Shown here piece by piece: positions 24,697 through 32,984 of a stretch of 32,984 nucleotides of DNA. The notes under the pieces are model-generated. The model was not told where the DNA came from and did no database searches. It saw only the letters and a list, made by a program, of their open reading frames with translations. Made by a program: the position numbers and the translations under genes. How positions within the stretch are numbered: position 1 is the stretch's first letter; the number at the start of each line of letters is the position of its first letter. The stretch comes from Pseudidiomarina aestuarii (GTDB lineage Bacteria; Pseudomonadota; Gammaproteobacteria; Enterobacterales; Alteromonadaceae): positions 1 through 32,984 of the forward strand of contig PYVG01000014.1 of assembly GCA_003030745.1 (NCBI GenBank). The letters run 5' to 3'.

Positions 24697-26364
24697 CTAC
24701 GAAGCAAGTAACTCTGCCGCGTTGGCCTTGGTTGCCGAAGTAATGGTATCGCCACCAAGCAACCGCGCTAATTCGATGACGCGTTGTTCATTAGACAGTG
24801 CGGTAATAAAGGTCTCTGTAGAGTGTCCATCCGACGACTTCTCCACTTGAAACTGTTGATGTGCTTTGGCTGCGACTTGCGGCAGATGCGTCACACAGAT
24901 GACCTGATTGGTAGTTCCGAGTTGTCGCAGCAACTTGCCGACTACCGCAGCGGTTGGACCGCTGACACCGACATCGACTTCGTCAAACATTAACGTTGGT
25001 GTGCTCAGATGACTTGCGGTGATGACTTGAATAGCCAGACTGATGCGTGAAAGCTCACCACCAGAGGCAACTTTGGCCATGGCTTGAATGGGTTGTCCTG
25101 GGTTGGTGCTCACTAAAAAACGGACTGTGTCGGTACCAATTGGCGTTGCAGGGGATTGTTCATCTGCATCCACCGCAATCTCAAATTGTGCGTGCGGCAT
25201 GTTCAATTGCTGCATCGATTGCACAATTTCTTTGCTCAGACGTTTTGCTGCTTGCTGACGGCTTGTTGATAGTTTCGCCGCCGCTTGACGATAGTGGCTC
25301 GCGGCCGCTTTGACGTCTGCGTCAAGTTGCTCAGTATCAACTTGTTGGTCTTCAAGTGTTTTGAGCTCAGCATTCAAAGCCGCATGATGCTGCGCCAAAT
25401 GATGAGGTTCAACTTGATGTTTACGAGCCAGCTTGACGGCAGTCGTTACGCGTTGCTCGAGCTGATGTAATTGTTCATCGTCAATTTCGATTTGCTCATG
25501 ATAATGGCGTAATTCTCGAGCGGCCTCTTCAATTTGAACACCCGCTTCACGCAATAATTGGACTGCTGGAGCTAGTCCCGCATCCACGTCCAACTGCGCT
25601 TCAAGTCGTGATAATGCCGTTTGAATGAGGCCATGCGCGTTATTGTGCTCGCCATCGAACAAGGCATTGAGTGCAAAGCTAGAATCCTCGACCAAAGCAG
25701 CGCTGTTCGCAGCACGTTTAAACTGTTGATCGATAATTTCATACTCTCCCTCTGCCAGAGCAAATTCATCAAGTTCTTGCACTTGATAAGCAAGTAGTTC
25801 GTGCCGTGATTGCACATCTGAACTTTGTTGTGCCAATGTTTTTTGTTGCTTACGAAGTTGATACCAACGCTGATAGGACGTGCGCACGGTATCCAGCAAT
25901 GCGGCATGCTGAGCATAGCCATCGACAATAGCCAGTTGGTGATCAGCTCGGGTCAATAATTGATGTTCATGTTGACCATGAATATTCACTAACAGCGGTG
26001 CGAGCTCGCGTAATTGACCTACAGTAGCCGGGTAACCATTAATCCATGCTTTTGAACGGCCTTCAACGGTAACGACGCGACGGACGACACAGTCGTCGCC
26101 ATCGGCTTCTAATTCATGCTGTGCCAACCATTTTGATGCAGGGGAGTCAGTGGAGAGTGTAAACGCGGAGACGACTTCGGCTTTGTCGCTGCCCGCGCGG
26201 ACCCATTCGGTGTCTGCTCGATTGCCTAAACATAGGCCAAGTGCGTCAAGAGCGATAGATTTACCTGCGCCGGTTTCGCCGGTGATAGCGGTCATGCCTT
26301 GAGTGAAATCGATATCGAGTTGACGAACGACAGCAAAGTTGCGGATGTGTAATTGGCTTAACAT
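24697..26364 (-). CDS. recN: DNA repair protein RecN
   Basis: RecN is an SMC-like ATPase induced by DNA damage that helps hold broken ends together during recombinational repair. The 555-residue product (E. coli 553) has Walker A GETGAGKS near residue 30, two coiled-coil arms in the middle with abundant Gln, Glu and Leu heptads, the ABC signature VASGGELSRISLAI, and Walker B TLMFDEVDVGVSG. The ATG at 26364 has GAGGTG about 6 nt upstream. A LexA-type promoter lies immediately before it. The gene is complete, and no terminator was found between it and bamE. Confidence 0.97.
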   Translation of the reverse strand: MLSQLHIRNFAVVRQLDIDFTQGMTAITGETGAGKSIALDALGLCLGNRADTEWVRAGSDKAEVVSAFTLSTDSPASKWLAQHELEADGDDCVVRRVVTVEGRSKAWINGYPATVGQLRELAPLLVNIHGQHEHQLLTRADHQLAIVDGYAQHAALLDTVRTSYQRWYQLRKQQKTLAQQSSDVQSRHELLAYQVQELDEFALAEGEYEIIDQQFKRAANSAALVEDSSFALNALFDGEHNNAHGLIQTALSRLEAQLDVDAGLAPAVQLLREAGVQIEEAARELRHYHEQIEIDDEQLHQLEQRVTTAVKLARKHQVEPHHLAQHHAALNAELKTLEDQQVDTEQLDADVKAAASHYRQAAAKLSTSRQQAAKRLSKEIVQSMQQLNMPHAQFEIAVDADEQSPATPIGTDTVRFLVSTNPGQPIQAMAKVASGGELSRISLAIQVITASHLSTPTLMFDEVDVGVSGPTAAVVGKLLRQLGTTNQVICVTHLPQVAAKAHQQFQVEKSSDGHSTETFITALSNEQRVIELARLLGGDTITSATKANAAELLAS

Positions 26365-26377
26365 GGCTCACCTCAGG

Positions 26378-26425
26378 TACTGGTTGTGCATACAGTAGTT
26401 ATACAGTATTTATACAGTATTTCAA
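26378..26425 (-). promoter_or_regulatory. SOS (LexA-controlled) promoter of recN
   Basis: On the minus strand TTGAAA (26425-26420) and TATAAC (26403-26398) are 16 nt apart. A 20-bp SOS box (26378-26397; TACTGTAT…ACCAGTA, CTG-N10-CAG) lies immediately downstream. Further LexA half-sites TACTGTAT begin at 26408 and 26419, giving three direct copies at an 11-bp period. LexA repression of recN is established in E. coli, also through multiple boxes. Confidence 0.8.
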
Positions 26426-26440
26426 GAGAGCCAATAAAAT

Positions 26441-27328
26441 TTAAAAGAGTCGGCTACCCCAGCCGAGTTTATTGCGTAGGACTCGGTAATAGCTGTGGTC
26501 GGTAGGATGGACTAGCTTGAGCTGATGCGGATGCTTGCGAATGACAATATGGTCACCTGGCTGCACTTTCATTCGCTTGTGTCCATCGCAACTGATTTGC
26601 AGTAAATCGTTATCTGGCGCGGTGCGTAATTGCACGATGCTAGTCGCTGGAATTACTATCGGGCGGCTACTGAGGGTGTGCGGAAACATCGGCACTAATG
26701 AAATAGCATCGAGTGCGGGAGTTAAAATAGGTCCGCCCCCGGATAATGAATAGGCCGTCGAGCCAGTTGGGGTGCTAACAATTAAGCCATCAGAACGCTG
26801 GCTGAATACAAAATGGTCATCAATAAAGACCTCAAACTCAATCATGTGTGCGACTTTGTCTGAGTGGAGAACAATTTCATTAATCGCACGGCCGACCATG
26901 GAGGACTTTCCATCGTGCATAATTTCTGCATTGAGCAGAAAGCGTTCTTCTATTTGAAAGTGACCTTCGATGACAGGGAGTAATTGTGCCAATGCGTGGT
27001 CGGGATCAATATCTGTTAAAAACCCCAAGTTCCCGCGATTAATTCCAATCACAGCGAGATTCGCATCGCACAGCACACGAGCTGCGCCCAGCATATTGCC
27101 GTCGCCACCCACTACCACGACTAAATCGGTGTTGCCATTGAGTTTGTCCAACGGCAACACTTGCGCTTCAACAGAACCGAGTTGTTTGGCGGTGCGGCTT
27201 TCGATAACAACGTGATAATTGGCGGCCAGTAACTCGCGCTCGAGTAGCTGCAGGGTGTCACGAGTGGCGTCATGATTGACTTTGCCGATCAGAGCAATGC
27301 GTTGAAACTGTGTACCCAATTTGCTCAT
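26441..27328 (-). CDS. nadK: NAD kinase
   Basis: NadK phosphorylates NAD to NADP using ATP and is the only known bacterial route to NADP. The 295-residue product (E. coli 292) shows the GGDG motif ([14 protein letters not shown]), [11 protein letters not shown], the conserved NE segment (INEIVLHSD) and the glycine-rich [23 protein letters not shown]. The ATG at 27328 is chosen because AAGGA lies 7 nt upstream and homologous proteins begin there; a 24-residue extension to 27400 would run into the grpE heat-shock promoter. The gene is divergent from grpE and lies 76 nt upstream of recN on the same strand. Confidence 0.96.
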   Translation of the reverse strand: MSKLGTQFQRIALIGKVNHDATRDTLQLLERELLAANYHVVIESRTAKQLGSVEAQVLPLDKLNGNTDLVVVVGGDGNMLGAARVLCDANLAVIGINRGNLGFLTDIDPDHALAQLLPVIEGHFQIEERFLLNAEIMHDGKSSMVGRAINEIVLHSDKVAHMIEFEVFIDDHFVFSQRSDGLIVSTPTGSTAYSLSGGGPILTPALDAISLVPMFPHTLSSRPIVIPATSIVQLRTAPDNDLLQISCDGHKRMKVQPGDHIVIRKHPHQLKLVHPTDHSYYRVLRNKLGWGSRLF

Positions 27329-27374
27329 GGTTGATCCTTTCAATCTAAGCAACGAATTAATTATCGAAAGCACT

Positions 27375-27402
27375 CTTGAAAGCCGGGTTGACGCCCCCAT
27401 CT
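27375..27402 (+). promoter_or_regulatory. Sigma-32 heat-shock promoter of grpE
   Basis: CTTGAAA (27375-27381) and CCCCATCT (27395-27402) are 13 nt apart and match the sigma-32 consensus at every defined position. It lies about 125 nt upstream of grpE, leaving a leader of more than 100 nt. Confidence 0.85.
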
Positions 27403-27526
27403 TTCCGATTAGCCTAGTGGGGCAGCTGTCACTGAAGTTGGCCCGCTCATTGTTAGAAAGATTAACGTGAATTTGGAATGAATCACAACTGCTTTCAATA
27501 GCTACACAGATATGAGTATTTAATTT

Positions 27527-28147
27527 ATGAGCACGAACGAATCAAAACCTACGGCAGAGCAACCTACAACCGAGCAAACGGATGAGCTGGCACCTGAGAC
27601 TGTCGAGAACCCGAACGCCGCAGAGGCCGCTGAGCAACATGACGTAGAAAATGACACAGGCGAAGCACTCAATGATCGCGTAGCGGAACTTGAGTTAGCC
27701 TTAGAGAAAGCAGAACGCGGGCACGCCGACGCCAATGAGCGTGCTGTTCGTGCGGTCGCTGAAATGGAAAATGTGCGTCGACGTGCATCTGCTGATGTTG
27801 AGAAAGCACACAAATTTGCGCTCGAGAAATTCGCTCAGGATTTACTGACTACACTCGATAACTTTGAACGTGCTCTGACGGTAGCTGAGCAATCAGAAGC
27901 TGTTGATAAAGCTTTTGTTGAGGGTATTGAGCTTACTTATAAAGGTCTACTGAATACCATGCAGCGCTTTGATGTGCAGCCAGTCGGGGCGGAAGGTGAG
28001 GTGTTCAATCCAGAGTTGCATCAGGCGATGTCGATGCAAGCAGCTCCGGATCGCGAAAACAACACTATCCTTGCGGTACTGCAGAAGGGTTACACTTTAA
28101 ATGGTCGACTGTTGCGTCCGGCGATGGTGATGATCGTGAAAAATTAG
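27527..28147 (+). CDS. grpE: Nucleotide exchange factor GrpE
   Basis: GrpE is the dimeric nucleotide exchange factor that releases ADP from DnaK. The 206-residue product has an acidic, disordered N-terminus ([21 protein letters not shown]), a long coiled-coil helix (about residues 45-100; [26 protein letters not shown]), the DNFERAL motif, and the C-terminal beta domain ending [17 protein letters not shown], as in the family. The ATG at 27527 has only a weak Shine-Dalgarno. It is divergent from nadK and is expressed from the heat-shock promoter upstream. dnaK is not beside it, which is usual in gammaproteobacteria. Confidence 0.96.
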   Translation: MSTNESKPTAEQPTTEQTDELAPETVENPNAAEAAEQHDVENDTGEALNDRVAELELALEKAERGHADANERAVRAVAEMENVRRRASADVEKAHKFALEKFAQDLLTTLDNFERALTVAEQSEAVDKAFVEGIELTYKGLLNTMQRFDVQPVGAEGEVFNPELHQAMSMQAAPDRENNTILAVLQKGYTLNGRLLRPAMVMIVKN

Positions 28148-28189
28148 GGTTTGATGACCCAAAGTTAACAGTAAAGTTCAAATTTTTAG

Positions 28190-28218
28190 TTGTAATTTCA
28201 GCCCTCTTGGTTAATATC
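28190..28218 (+). promoter_or_regulatory. Candidate promoter of the TonB-dependent receptor gene
   Basis: TTGTAA (28190-28195) and AATATC (28213-28218) are 17 nt apart, about 80 nt upstream of the receptor start. The -10 is poor. No Fur box was recognised. Confidence 0.3.
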
Positions 28219-28300
28219 GAGGTGATGGGGTTCAGTATGTGCCAGAAGTTCCACACACCCCTGACAAAATAATAACCAAGAAATCAAGGGCTTATAAACT

Positions 28301-31264
28301 ATGACTATCTCTTCAGAGTGGAAGCGCAGCCGTCTCGCGTACGCGATCGGCTGTGTTGTCGCTGGTACAGCGTTCAGCGTACAAGCACAGGATGAGAGCA
28401 CTAACGATGAAGCAAATGCGGAAGAAGCGCAGGAGCGAATTCAGGTAACAGGTTCTCGTATTCGTACCGACGGTCTCGATCAGGCTGCCCCAGTTGAAAT
28501 TATTCTTGCCGAAGAAGCGGTTAGCCAAGGTATGGTTACCTTGGGTGATTTGCTGCGTGCATCGACCGTTGCGGCTGGTTCTAACCAGGTTACTGCAGCC
28601 GCTTCAACAGCGTTTGTTACCGCTGGTGGTACCGGTACTGAGACCTTGTCACTGCGTGGCTTAGGTGCAAACCGTACTCTAGTACTCTTGAACGGTCGTC
28701 GTATCGGTCCTGCTGGTACGCGCGGACAGGTATCGGCATTCGATTTGAACATCATGCCGTTGTCAGCAGTGCAACAGGTCGAAATTCTGAAAGATGGTGC
28801 TTCATCTTTGTATGGTTCTGACGCGGTTGCCGGTGTTGTGAACATCATCACCAAACAAGGTGACGAGTCGAACTTCAACATCAATACTAGCCAGCCGACT
28901 GAAGCTGGTGGTGAAACCTTACGTATCAACGGTACGTTTGGTCGCAGCTATGACAACGGTTCATTCCGAGTAGTAGCTGACTTTAACAAAATCAACGAAC
29001 TGGCCATGGGCGACCGTGAGTTCTTTAACTGTGCGCAAAACTATGTGTTTGATCCAGACACTGGCGCACGTGCAGATACTGTTGACCCGCGCACTGGCGA
29101 TTTCCATTGTAATGACCTGTTATGGGGTCACGTGTGGATTTATGACTATGCGTCAGACAGCAACGTACCAGGTGGTGCATTAGCTCAGTTCGATTATGAT
29201 GGTGATTTAGGCCAGTATGTCCCAAGTTTCAACGACACTGCCAATGACCCAGAAGACATGCGCACGCCAGAAGGCTGGTTCCCAGTTGCTTACGACCAAC
29301 CGTCGTTCGGTGTTGCTAACGCTGACCATCCTTTCCAAGATTTAGAAAGCTTATCGCCAGAGCAAGAAATCGGTACTTTATTCGCTACTGGTGAATATTG
29401 GGTTTCTGACACTGCGACGTTGTACGGTGAAGTCTTGTTGAACCGCCGTAAAACAACTACCAACGGCTATCGTCAGTTCTGGAACTATCAGTACAACGAA
29501 AACTTCTTTGCAGGTAACTCTTTGTCCGAGGGTTGGACAGGTGCACAGTGGTTCTCACCAACAGCAATTACTGACCATTCAGGTGCTGAAATCACCGTGG
29601 ACTACCGTCGTTTCGTAGTCGGTGCTGAAGGCTACCTCGGCGACTGGTTCTGGGATATCAACGTCCAAGACAGTCGCAGCGATGGCGAATACATGAACAA
29701 AATCATTTATGGCGATGCTATTTATGATTGGAACTTCTCAACTGGTTCTTGTGAAGGTCAAACGACTTCATACCGTGGCGTTGATTGTATTGATGTGCCT
29801 TGGTTAGACCCAGGTTTCCTAGCGGGTGATATCACCGGTGAAGTTCGCGATTTCTTGTTTGGTACTGAAACAGGTAACACTGTGTACGACCAACGCACGT
29901 TTGAAGCTGTCATTACAGGTGACCTGTGGACATGGGATGCAGGTACCGTAGGTGCAGCATTCGGTTTGTCGTATCAGCAAGATGAGATTGTGGACACCCC
30001 AGGGGAACACACTCTGAATGCAAATACGTGGGGTTCTTCATCAGCAGGTATTACTGCCGGTAAAGCCAACACTCGTGCAGTTTTCGGTGAGTTGAGCATT
30101 CCATTGTTACGCGATGCGCCGTTTGCAGAGCGTCTTGAATTGACTATGTCGGGTCGTTATACCGATGTATCTTCATACGGTGGTGACACTACGTATAAAG
30201 CGGCAATCAACTGGTTAATTGCAGATGGTTTCCGTGTGCGTGCATCGCAAGGTACATCATTCCGTTCACCAGCTCTATATGAACTCTACTTGAACAACCA
30301 ATCGAGCTTCACGACGCAACGTTCAGTCGATCCATGTATCAACTATCAGCAACAGTTTGAAGACGGTAACTTAGCGGAAATCGTTCGCGATAACTGTGCG
30401 GCTGAAGGTCTACCGGGCGACTTCAGTGGCGGCGCAATTTCTGTCACCGTATTCTCTGGTGGTGGTGCGGGTCAGCTTGAAGCTGAAACATCAACTGCAC
30501 GTACAGCTGGTTTAGTCTGGCTTCCAGAATGGACTGACTTCAGCGCTAGCGTAGATTACTTTGAAATCGAAATTGATGGCGAGGTAACCTTACTCTCAGC
30601 TGGTGCAATTGTTTATCAATGTTATGCGTCAGAAGACTTCGAGAACGAACCTTTGTGTGACCAGTTCTTCCGTAACGCGACTGATAACCGCATTGAAGAA
30701 GTACGTGGTGGTTATTTGAACATCGCATCTCAGGTTAGCCGAGGTGTCGACTTCCAGTTCAACTATCCACTACAAACCGACTATGCGGATTTCAACTTCA
30801 CCTATGAGCACACAGTGCAGCTTGAGTCTTCAAGCCAGTTGTTTGCTGAGAGTGACGTAATCGATCGCGTTGGTGAGTTTGGTGCGCCTAAGCACGTTGG
30901 CAACTTCCGTGCTGCGATGATCAAAGACGATTGGGAGTTGAACTGGACTGCACGCTACATTGGTTCAGTATCGAACCATAAACGTTATGGTTTAGGCGAC
31001 TACCGAGATGATGCAACATTGTTCGGCAACCCAGTACGTGTTGTTCTAGCAAGTGATGCAGTGATCTATCACGCATTGTCGGTAACGAAAGAATTCCGTG
31101 ATGAAGGTCTGGATGTAACTTTAGGTGTGGCGAATATCTTCGATAAAGAGCCACCAAAAGCCAGCTCTATCGGTGGGGTTACTCGTTTAGGTAACACAGC
31201 ATTCTACAGTCAGTATGACTGGTTGGGTCGCCGTGTATTCTTGAACTTGTCCTATCAGTTCTAA
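28301..31264 (+). CDS. TonB-dependent outer membrane receptor
   Basis: This 987-residue outer-membrane transporter has a signal peptide (about 1-30, cleavage after VQAQ-like AFSVQA), a TonB-box-like ERIQVTGSRIRT, and a plug domain (about residues 60-180) with LSLRGLGANRTLVLLNGRRIG and VEILKDGASSLYGSDAVAGVVNIITK. A large 22-strand-type barrel follows, with FRVRASQGTSFRSPALYELY and the C-terminal aromatic signature (FLNLSYQF) recognised by the BAM complex. Cysteine pairs in extracellular-loop regions (FNCAQNYVF…DFHCND; SCEGQ…DCIDV) could form disulfides. The substrate is unknown. The next genes are a sulfotransferase-like protein and a flavin-dependent halogenase. Receptors of this kind often lie beside tryptophan-halogenase genes in marine and xanthomonad-type bacteria. 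AAGGG lies about 10 nt before the ATG. A terminator follows, so transcription is probably monocistronic. Confidence 0.93.
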   Translation: MTISSEWKRSRLAYAIGCVVAGTAFSVQAQDESTNDEANAEEAQERIQVTGSRIRTDGLDQAAPVEIILAEEAVSQGMVTLGDLLRASTVAAGSNQVTAAASTAFVTAGGTGTETLSLRGLGANRTLVLLNGRRIGPAGTRGQVSAFDLNIMPLSAVQQVEILKDGASSLYGSDAVAGVVNIITKQGDESNFNINTSQPTEAGGETLRINGTFGRSYDNGSFRVVADFNKINELAMGDREFFNCAQNYVFDPDTGARADTVDPRTGDFHCNDLLWGHVWIYDYASDSNVPGGALAQFDYDGDLGQYVPSFNDTANDPEDMRTPEGWFPVAYDQPSFGVANADHPFQDLESLSPEQEIGTLFATGEYWVSDTATLYGEVLLNRRKTTTNGYRQFWNYQYNENFFAGNSLSEGWTGAQWFSPTAITDHSGAEITVDYRRFVVGAEGYLGDWFWDINVQDSRSDGEYMNKIIYGDAIYDWNFSTGSCEGQTTSYRGVDCIDVPWLDPGFLAGDITGEVRDFLFGTETGNTVYDQRTFEAVITGDLWTWDAGTVGAAFGLSYQQDEIVDTPGEHTLNANTWGSSSAGITAGKANTRAVFGELSIPLLRDAPFAERLELTMSGRYTDVSSYGGDTTYKAAINWLIADGFRVRASQGTSFRSPALYELYLNNQSSFTTQRSVDPCINYQQQFEDGNLAEIVRDNCAAEGLPGDFSGGAISVTVFSGGGAGQLEAETSTARTAGLVWLPEWTDFSASVDYFEIEIDGEVTLLSAGAIVYQCYASEDFENEPLCDQFFRNATDNRIEEVRGGYLNIASQVSRGVDFQFNYPLQTDYADFNFTYEHTVQLESSSQLFAESDVIDRVGEFGAPKHVGNFRAAMIKDDWELNWTARYIGSVSNHKRYGLGDYRDDATLFGNPVRVVLASDAVIYHALSVTKEFRDEGLDVTLGVANIFDKEPPKASSIGGVTRLGNTAFYSQYDWLGRRVFLNLSYQF

Positions 31265-31285
31265 TCTCGGTTAATCCGTGAATCT

Positions 31286-31317
31286 AAAATGCCGACGTCT
31301 TGTCGGCATTTTATTTT
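31286..31317 (+). terminator. Rho-independent terminator after the TonB receptor
   Basis: AATGCCGAC (31288-31296) pairs with GTCGGCATT (31302-31310) across a 5-nt loop and is followed by TTATTTT. Confidence 0.9.
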
Positions 31318-31363
31318 CCGGCATACTGAATAGTCTTCATTTTAAATATAAAGAGTCCTGATT

Positions 31364-32152
31364 ATGCCTCGCGTACTAGCGAAACCGGATACCCTGAACG
31401 AGCTCAACGAAAACTTCCAACAACATCGGCTTGAGCAACCGGTATTCCTGAATTCGGTACCCAAGTGTGGAACCCATTTGTTACGTAATATTTTTCGGAT
31501 GTTCGTTCCGGTCGATCAACAGTACCACGAGCAATTCATCCAAATTCCTGTCTTGAATCAACATCTAAAGGCATTCGATCAAGCGCAACCGAAGTTGAGT
31601 TGGGGGCATTTGTTATTCTCTGATACCTCAGCGATGGCTCTGCACCATGTGAAACATATTGTTGTAGTCCGCGATCCGTTTGATTGGGTATTAGCTCGCG
31701 CTCGGTTCTTCCTCTCGGATAATTTTCAGGGCAATATGGAGAATCTGAAGAGTGGTCGAGTCTCGGTCGAAGAAGTACTGAACATGATGATTTTCGGCAT
31801 TTATCAAAAAGCGCCGACTCTGTCCGAAATTTTCACGCACAACGCCACTGCATGGTTGGGGACAGGGATTCAATTGGTGCGCTACAAAGATGTCATTAAA
31901 CATCTCAAAGCACTGGATAAACCCGAAGCAGAAATCTATTTCAAAGAGCTACTAAGCGGTTTGAATTTGCCAGAATGGCCGAATGATTGGCGTGAACGTG
32001 TGGAAACAGGTTCTGATCGAGAACAGAGCGGAACATATCGCGATAATTTAAAGAATACCGCATTCGAGATTCCGAACGAGTTACCGGATATTCAGAAACA
32101 GTTGGTTGAATATGCAGCGCCGGGTCTGCGCCGCCTGTTGGGATACTATTGA
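31364..32152 (+). CDS. Sulfotransferase-like protein
   Basis: This 262-residue cytoplasmic-looking protein has no signal peptide or membrane helix. It resembles PAPS-dependent sulfotransferases: a 5'-phosphosulfate-binding loop PKCGTHLL (residues 33-40) after a hydrophobic beta strand (VFLNSV), and a 3'-phosphate-binding segment VVVRDPFDWVLA (from about residue 100) with the conserved Arg103 and a nearby helix. The C-terminal TGSDREQSGTYRDNL looks like the RKG-loop region, but the classical RKGxxG motif is not clear. If active it would transfer sulfate from PAPS to an unknown acceptor. AAGAG lies about 9 nt before the ATG. The gene stands between the TonB receptor and the halogenase on the same strand. 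Family call moderately confident; substrate unknown. Confidence 0.75.
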   Translation: MPRVLAKPDTLNELNENFQQHRLEQPVFLNSVPKCGTHLLRNIFRMFVPVDQQYHEQFIQIPVLNQHLKAFDQAQPKLSWGHLLFSDTSAMALHHVKHIVVVRDPFDWVLARARFFLSDNFQGNMENLKSGRVSVEEVLNMMIFGIYQKAPTLSEIFTHNATAWLGTGIQLVRYKDVIKHLKALDKPEAEIYFKELLSGLNLPEWPNDWRERVETGSDREQSGTYRDNLKNTAFEIPNELPDIQKQLVEYAAPGLRRLLGYY

Positions 32153-32160
32153 ATGACGGT

Positions 32161-32202
32161 GAATAGTGAACAGTGAATAGTGAACAGGGAACAGGGAACA
32201 GA
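32161..32202. repeat. Six-copy 7-bp tandem repeat
   Basis: Six consecutive heptamers of the pattern GAAYAGK/GAACAGG run without gaps (GAATAGT, GAACAGT, GAATAGT, GAACAGG, GAACAGG, GAACAGA). They start 8 nt after the sulfotransferase-like stop codon and end 73 nt before the halogenase start. Not in a coding region. Confidence 0.9.
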
Positions 32203-32275
32203 TAGCGGACAGGGATGAACAATAAGGTTCGAGAAGCTAAATAACCTCATAAATAACAAGAATAAGAGGGAAGTT

Positions 32276-32984
32276 ATGAATAAGCGTCGTAAAATTTTAA
32301 TTGTCGGAGGCGGTTCGGCCGGTTGGATGGCTGCTACATATTTGAACGCAGCGCTGAATCAACGGGGTGAGAATTCGCGTGTCGACATTGAGTTGCTTGA
32401 GTCGCCGGACACACCACGTATTTCAGTGGGTGAAGCCACTATTCCGTCGATGAAGCATTTACTCGCAGCCATAGGTATTAACGAATTTGATTTTATGAAG
32501 GCTTGTGATGCAACGTTCAAGCAATCGATTCGGTATACCAATTGGGTTCATAACGACAAATCGTTTTATCATCATCCGTTCTCAAGTATGCGCATTCATC
32601 CGCTCGAGCGTGCCGGCCTCGATTGGCTAGCGAGCGATCAAAGTATTCCATTTATGGAGACGTGCTCGGCACAACCCATTATCTGTGAGTGGGGTTTATC
32701 GCCAAAAATGCTCGGTGAGTGGGACATGGGTGCGCCGTTGAATTACGCGTACCACATGAACGCACAGAAGTTTGCGGATTATTTGCGAGACTTCTCAACA
32801 GCTCGCGGCGTGGTGCATACGCTTGAGAACATGGTGGAAGTTAAAAAAGCATCGGATGATCGTATCGGCTCGATTACGACCGACAAGGGGCGCGAAATCG
32901 AGGCAGATATTTTTGTCGACTCGACGGGCTTCAGTGCGCTCTTGATTGAAAAGCAGATGGGTGTTGGCTTTGAAGACTGTAGCC
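32276..32984 (+). CDS. Tryptophan-halogenase-family flavin-dependent halogenase (3' end outside window)
   Basis: The first 236 residues of a flavin-dependent halogenase-type protein are present and run off the right edge. Visible are the FAD-binding GxGxxG (VGGGSAGWMAA, Gly11/13/16), the SVGEATIPS segment, and Lys82 in ATFKQSIRYTNW. Lys82 corresponds to the catalytic lysine (Lys79 in PrnA/RebH-type enzymes) that steers hypohalous acid. A conserved ADIFVDSTGF segment follows near residue 220. The diagnostic WxWxIP motif would lie beyond the window, so full activity cannot be judged. The ATG has AGAGGG about 7 nt upstream. These enzymes use reduced FAD, oxygen and halide to halogenate indoles or other aromatics; the substrate here is unknown. 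Confidence 0.9.
   Translation, partial: MNKRRKILIVGGGSAGWMAATYLNAALNQRGENSRVDIELLESPDTPRISVGEATIPSMKHLLAAIGINEFDFMKACDATFKQSIRYTNWVHNDKSFYHHPFSSMRIHPLERAGLDWLASDQSIPFMETCSAQPIICEWGLSPKMLGEWDMGAPLNYAYHMNAQKFADYLRDFSTARGVVHTLENMVEVKKASDDRIGSITTDKGREIEADIFVDSTGFSALLIEKQMGVGFEDCS

Noticed and set aside
28148..28300. Missing dnaK after grpE as evidence of rearrangement
   Set aside because: grpE and dnaK are commonly separate in gammaproteobacteria, and grpE next to nadK/recN is a normal arrangement.

Overview
The window looks like chromosomal DNA of a marine-type gammaproteobacterium. The gene content and order (tig-clpP-clpX-lon-hupB-ppiD; a moxR/Bat aerotolerance operon divergent from fadIJ; grpE opposite nadK, recN and bamE) fit the Alteromonadales. 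Idiomarinaceae is my best guess, from general resemblance rather than any search. Almost all of it is core housekeeping sequence. The right end, with a TonB-dependent receptor, a sulfotransferase-like protein and a flavin-dependent halogenase, is the accessory part.

Region 1-5.8 kb is the protein quality-control cluster. The first 1840 bases are flipped relative to the rest. The 5' part of clpX, all of clpP and the 3' half of tig lie on the minus strand, while the rest of clpX and lon lie on the plus strand. Reverse-complementing bases 1-1840 exactly restores a 426-codon clpX (463 + 818 nt, in frame, with Tyr155 split between base 1 and bases 1841-1842) and the normal order tig-clpP-clpX-lon. 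Because the window begins exactly at the other breakpoint, an assembly or amplification artefact at a contig end is more likely than a real inversion. hupB, a tRNA-Asp only 7 nt behind it, and ppiD follow.

Region 7.8-14.8 kb is a six-gene minus-strand operon: moxR, a DUF58 gene, a DUF4381 gene, batA, batB with a TPR/Q-rich tail, and batD. Genes overlap or nearly abut throughout. It probably encodes a MoxR AAA+ chaperone working with membrane-anchored von Willebrand A proteins. A bidirectional terminator separates it from ppiD.

Region 14.9-18.7 kb holds fadI and fadJ (anaerobic-type fatty acid beta-oxidation), with a FadR-like palindrome upstream and a small membrane-protein gene behind. A convergent gene for a periplasmic-sensor GGDEF-EAL cyclic-di-GMP protein follows, with an M16 (pitrilysin/insulinase family) metallopeptidase and bamE upstream of it.

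Region 24.7-28.1 kb has recN under a LexA-type SOS promoter, nadK, and grpE behind a near-perfect sigma-32 heat-shock promoter. Region 28.3-33.0 kb has the large TonB-dependent receptor, the sulfotransferase-like gene, a 7-bp tandem repeat, and the N-terminal third or more of a tryptophan-halogenase-family enzyme that runs off the window. No insertion sequence, phage gene, rRNA gene or CRISPR array was seen.
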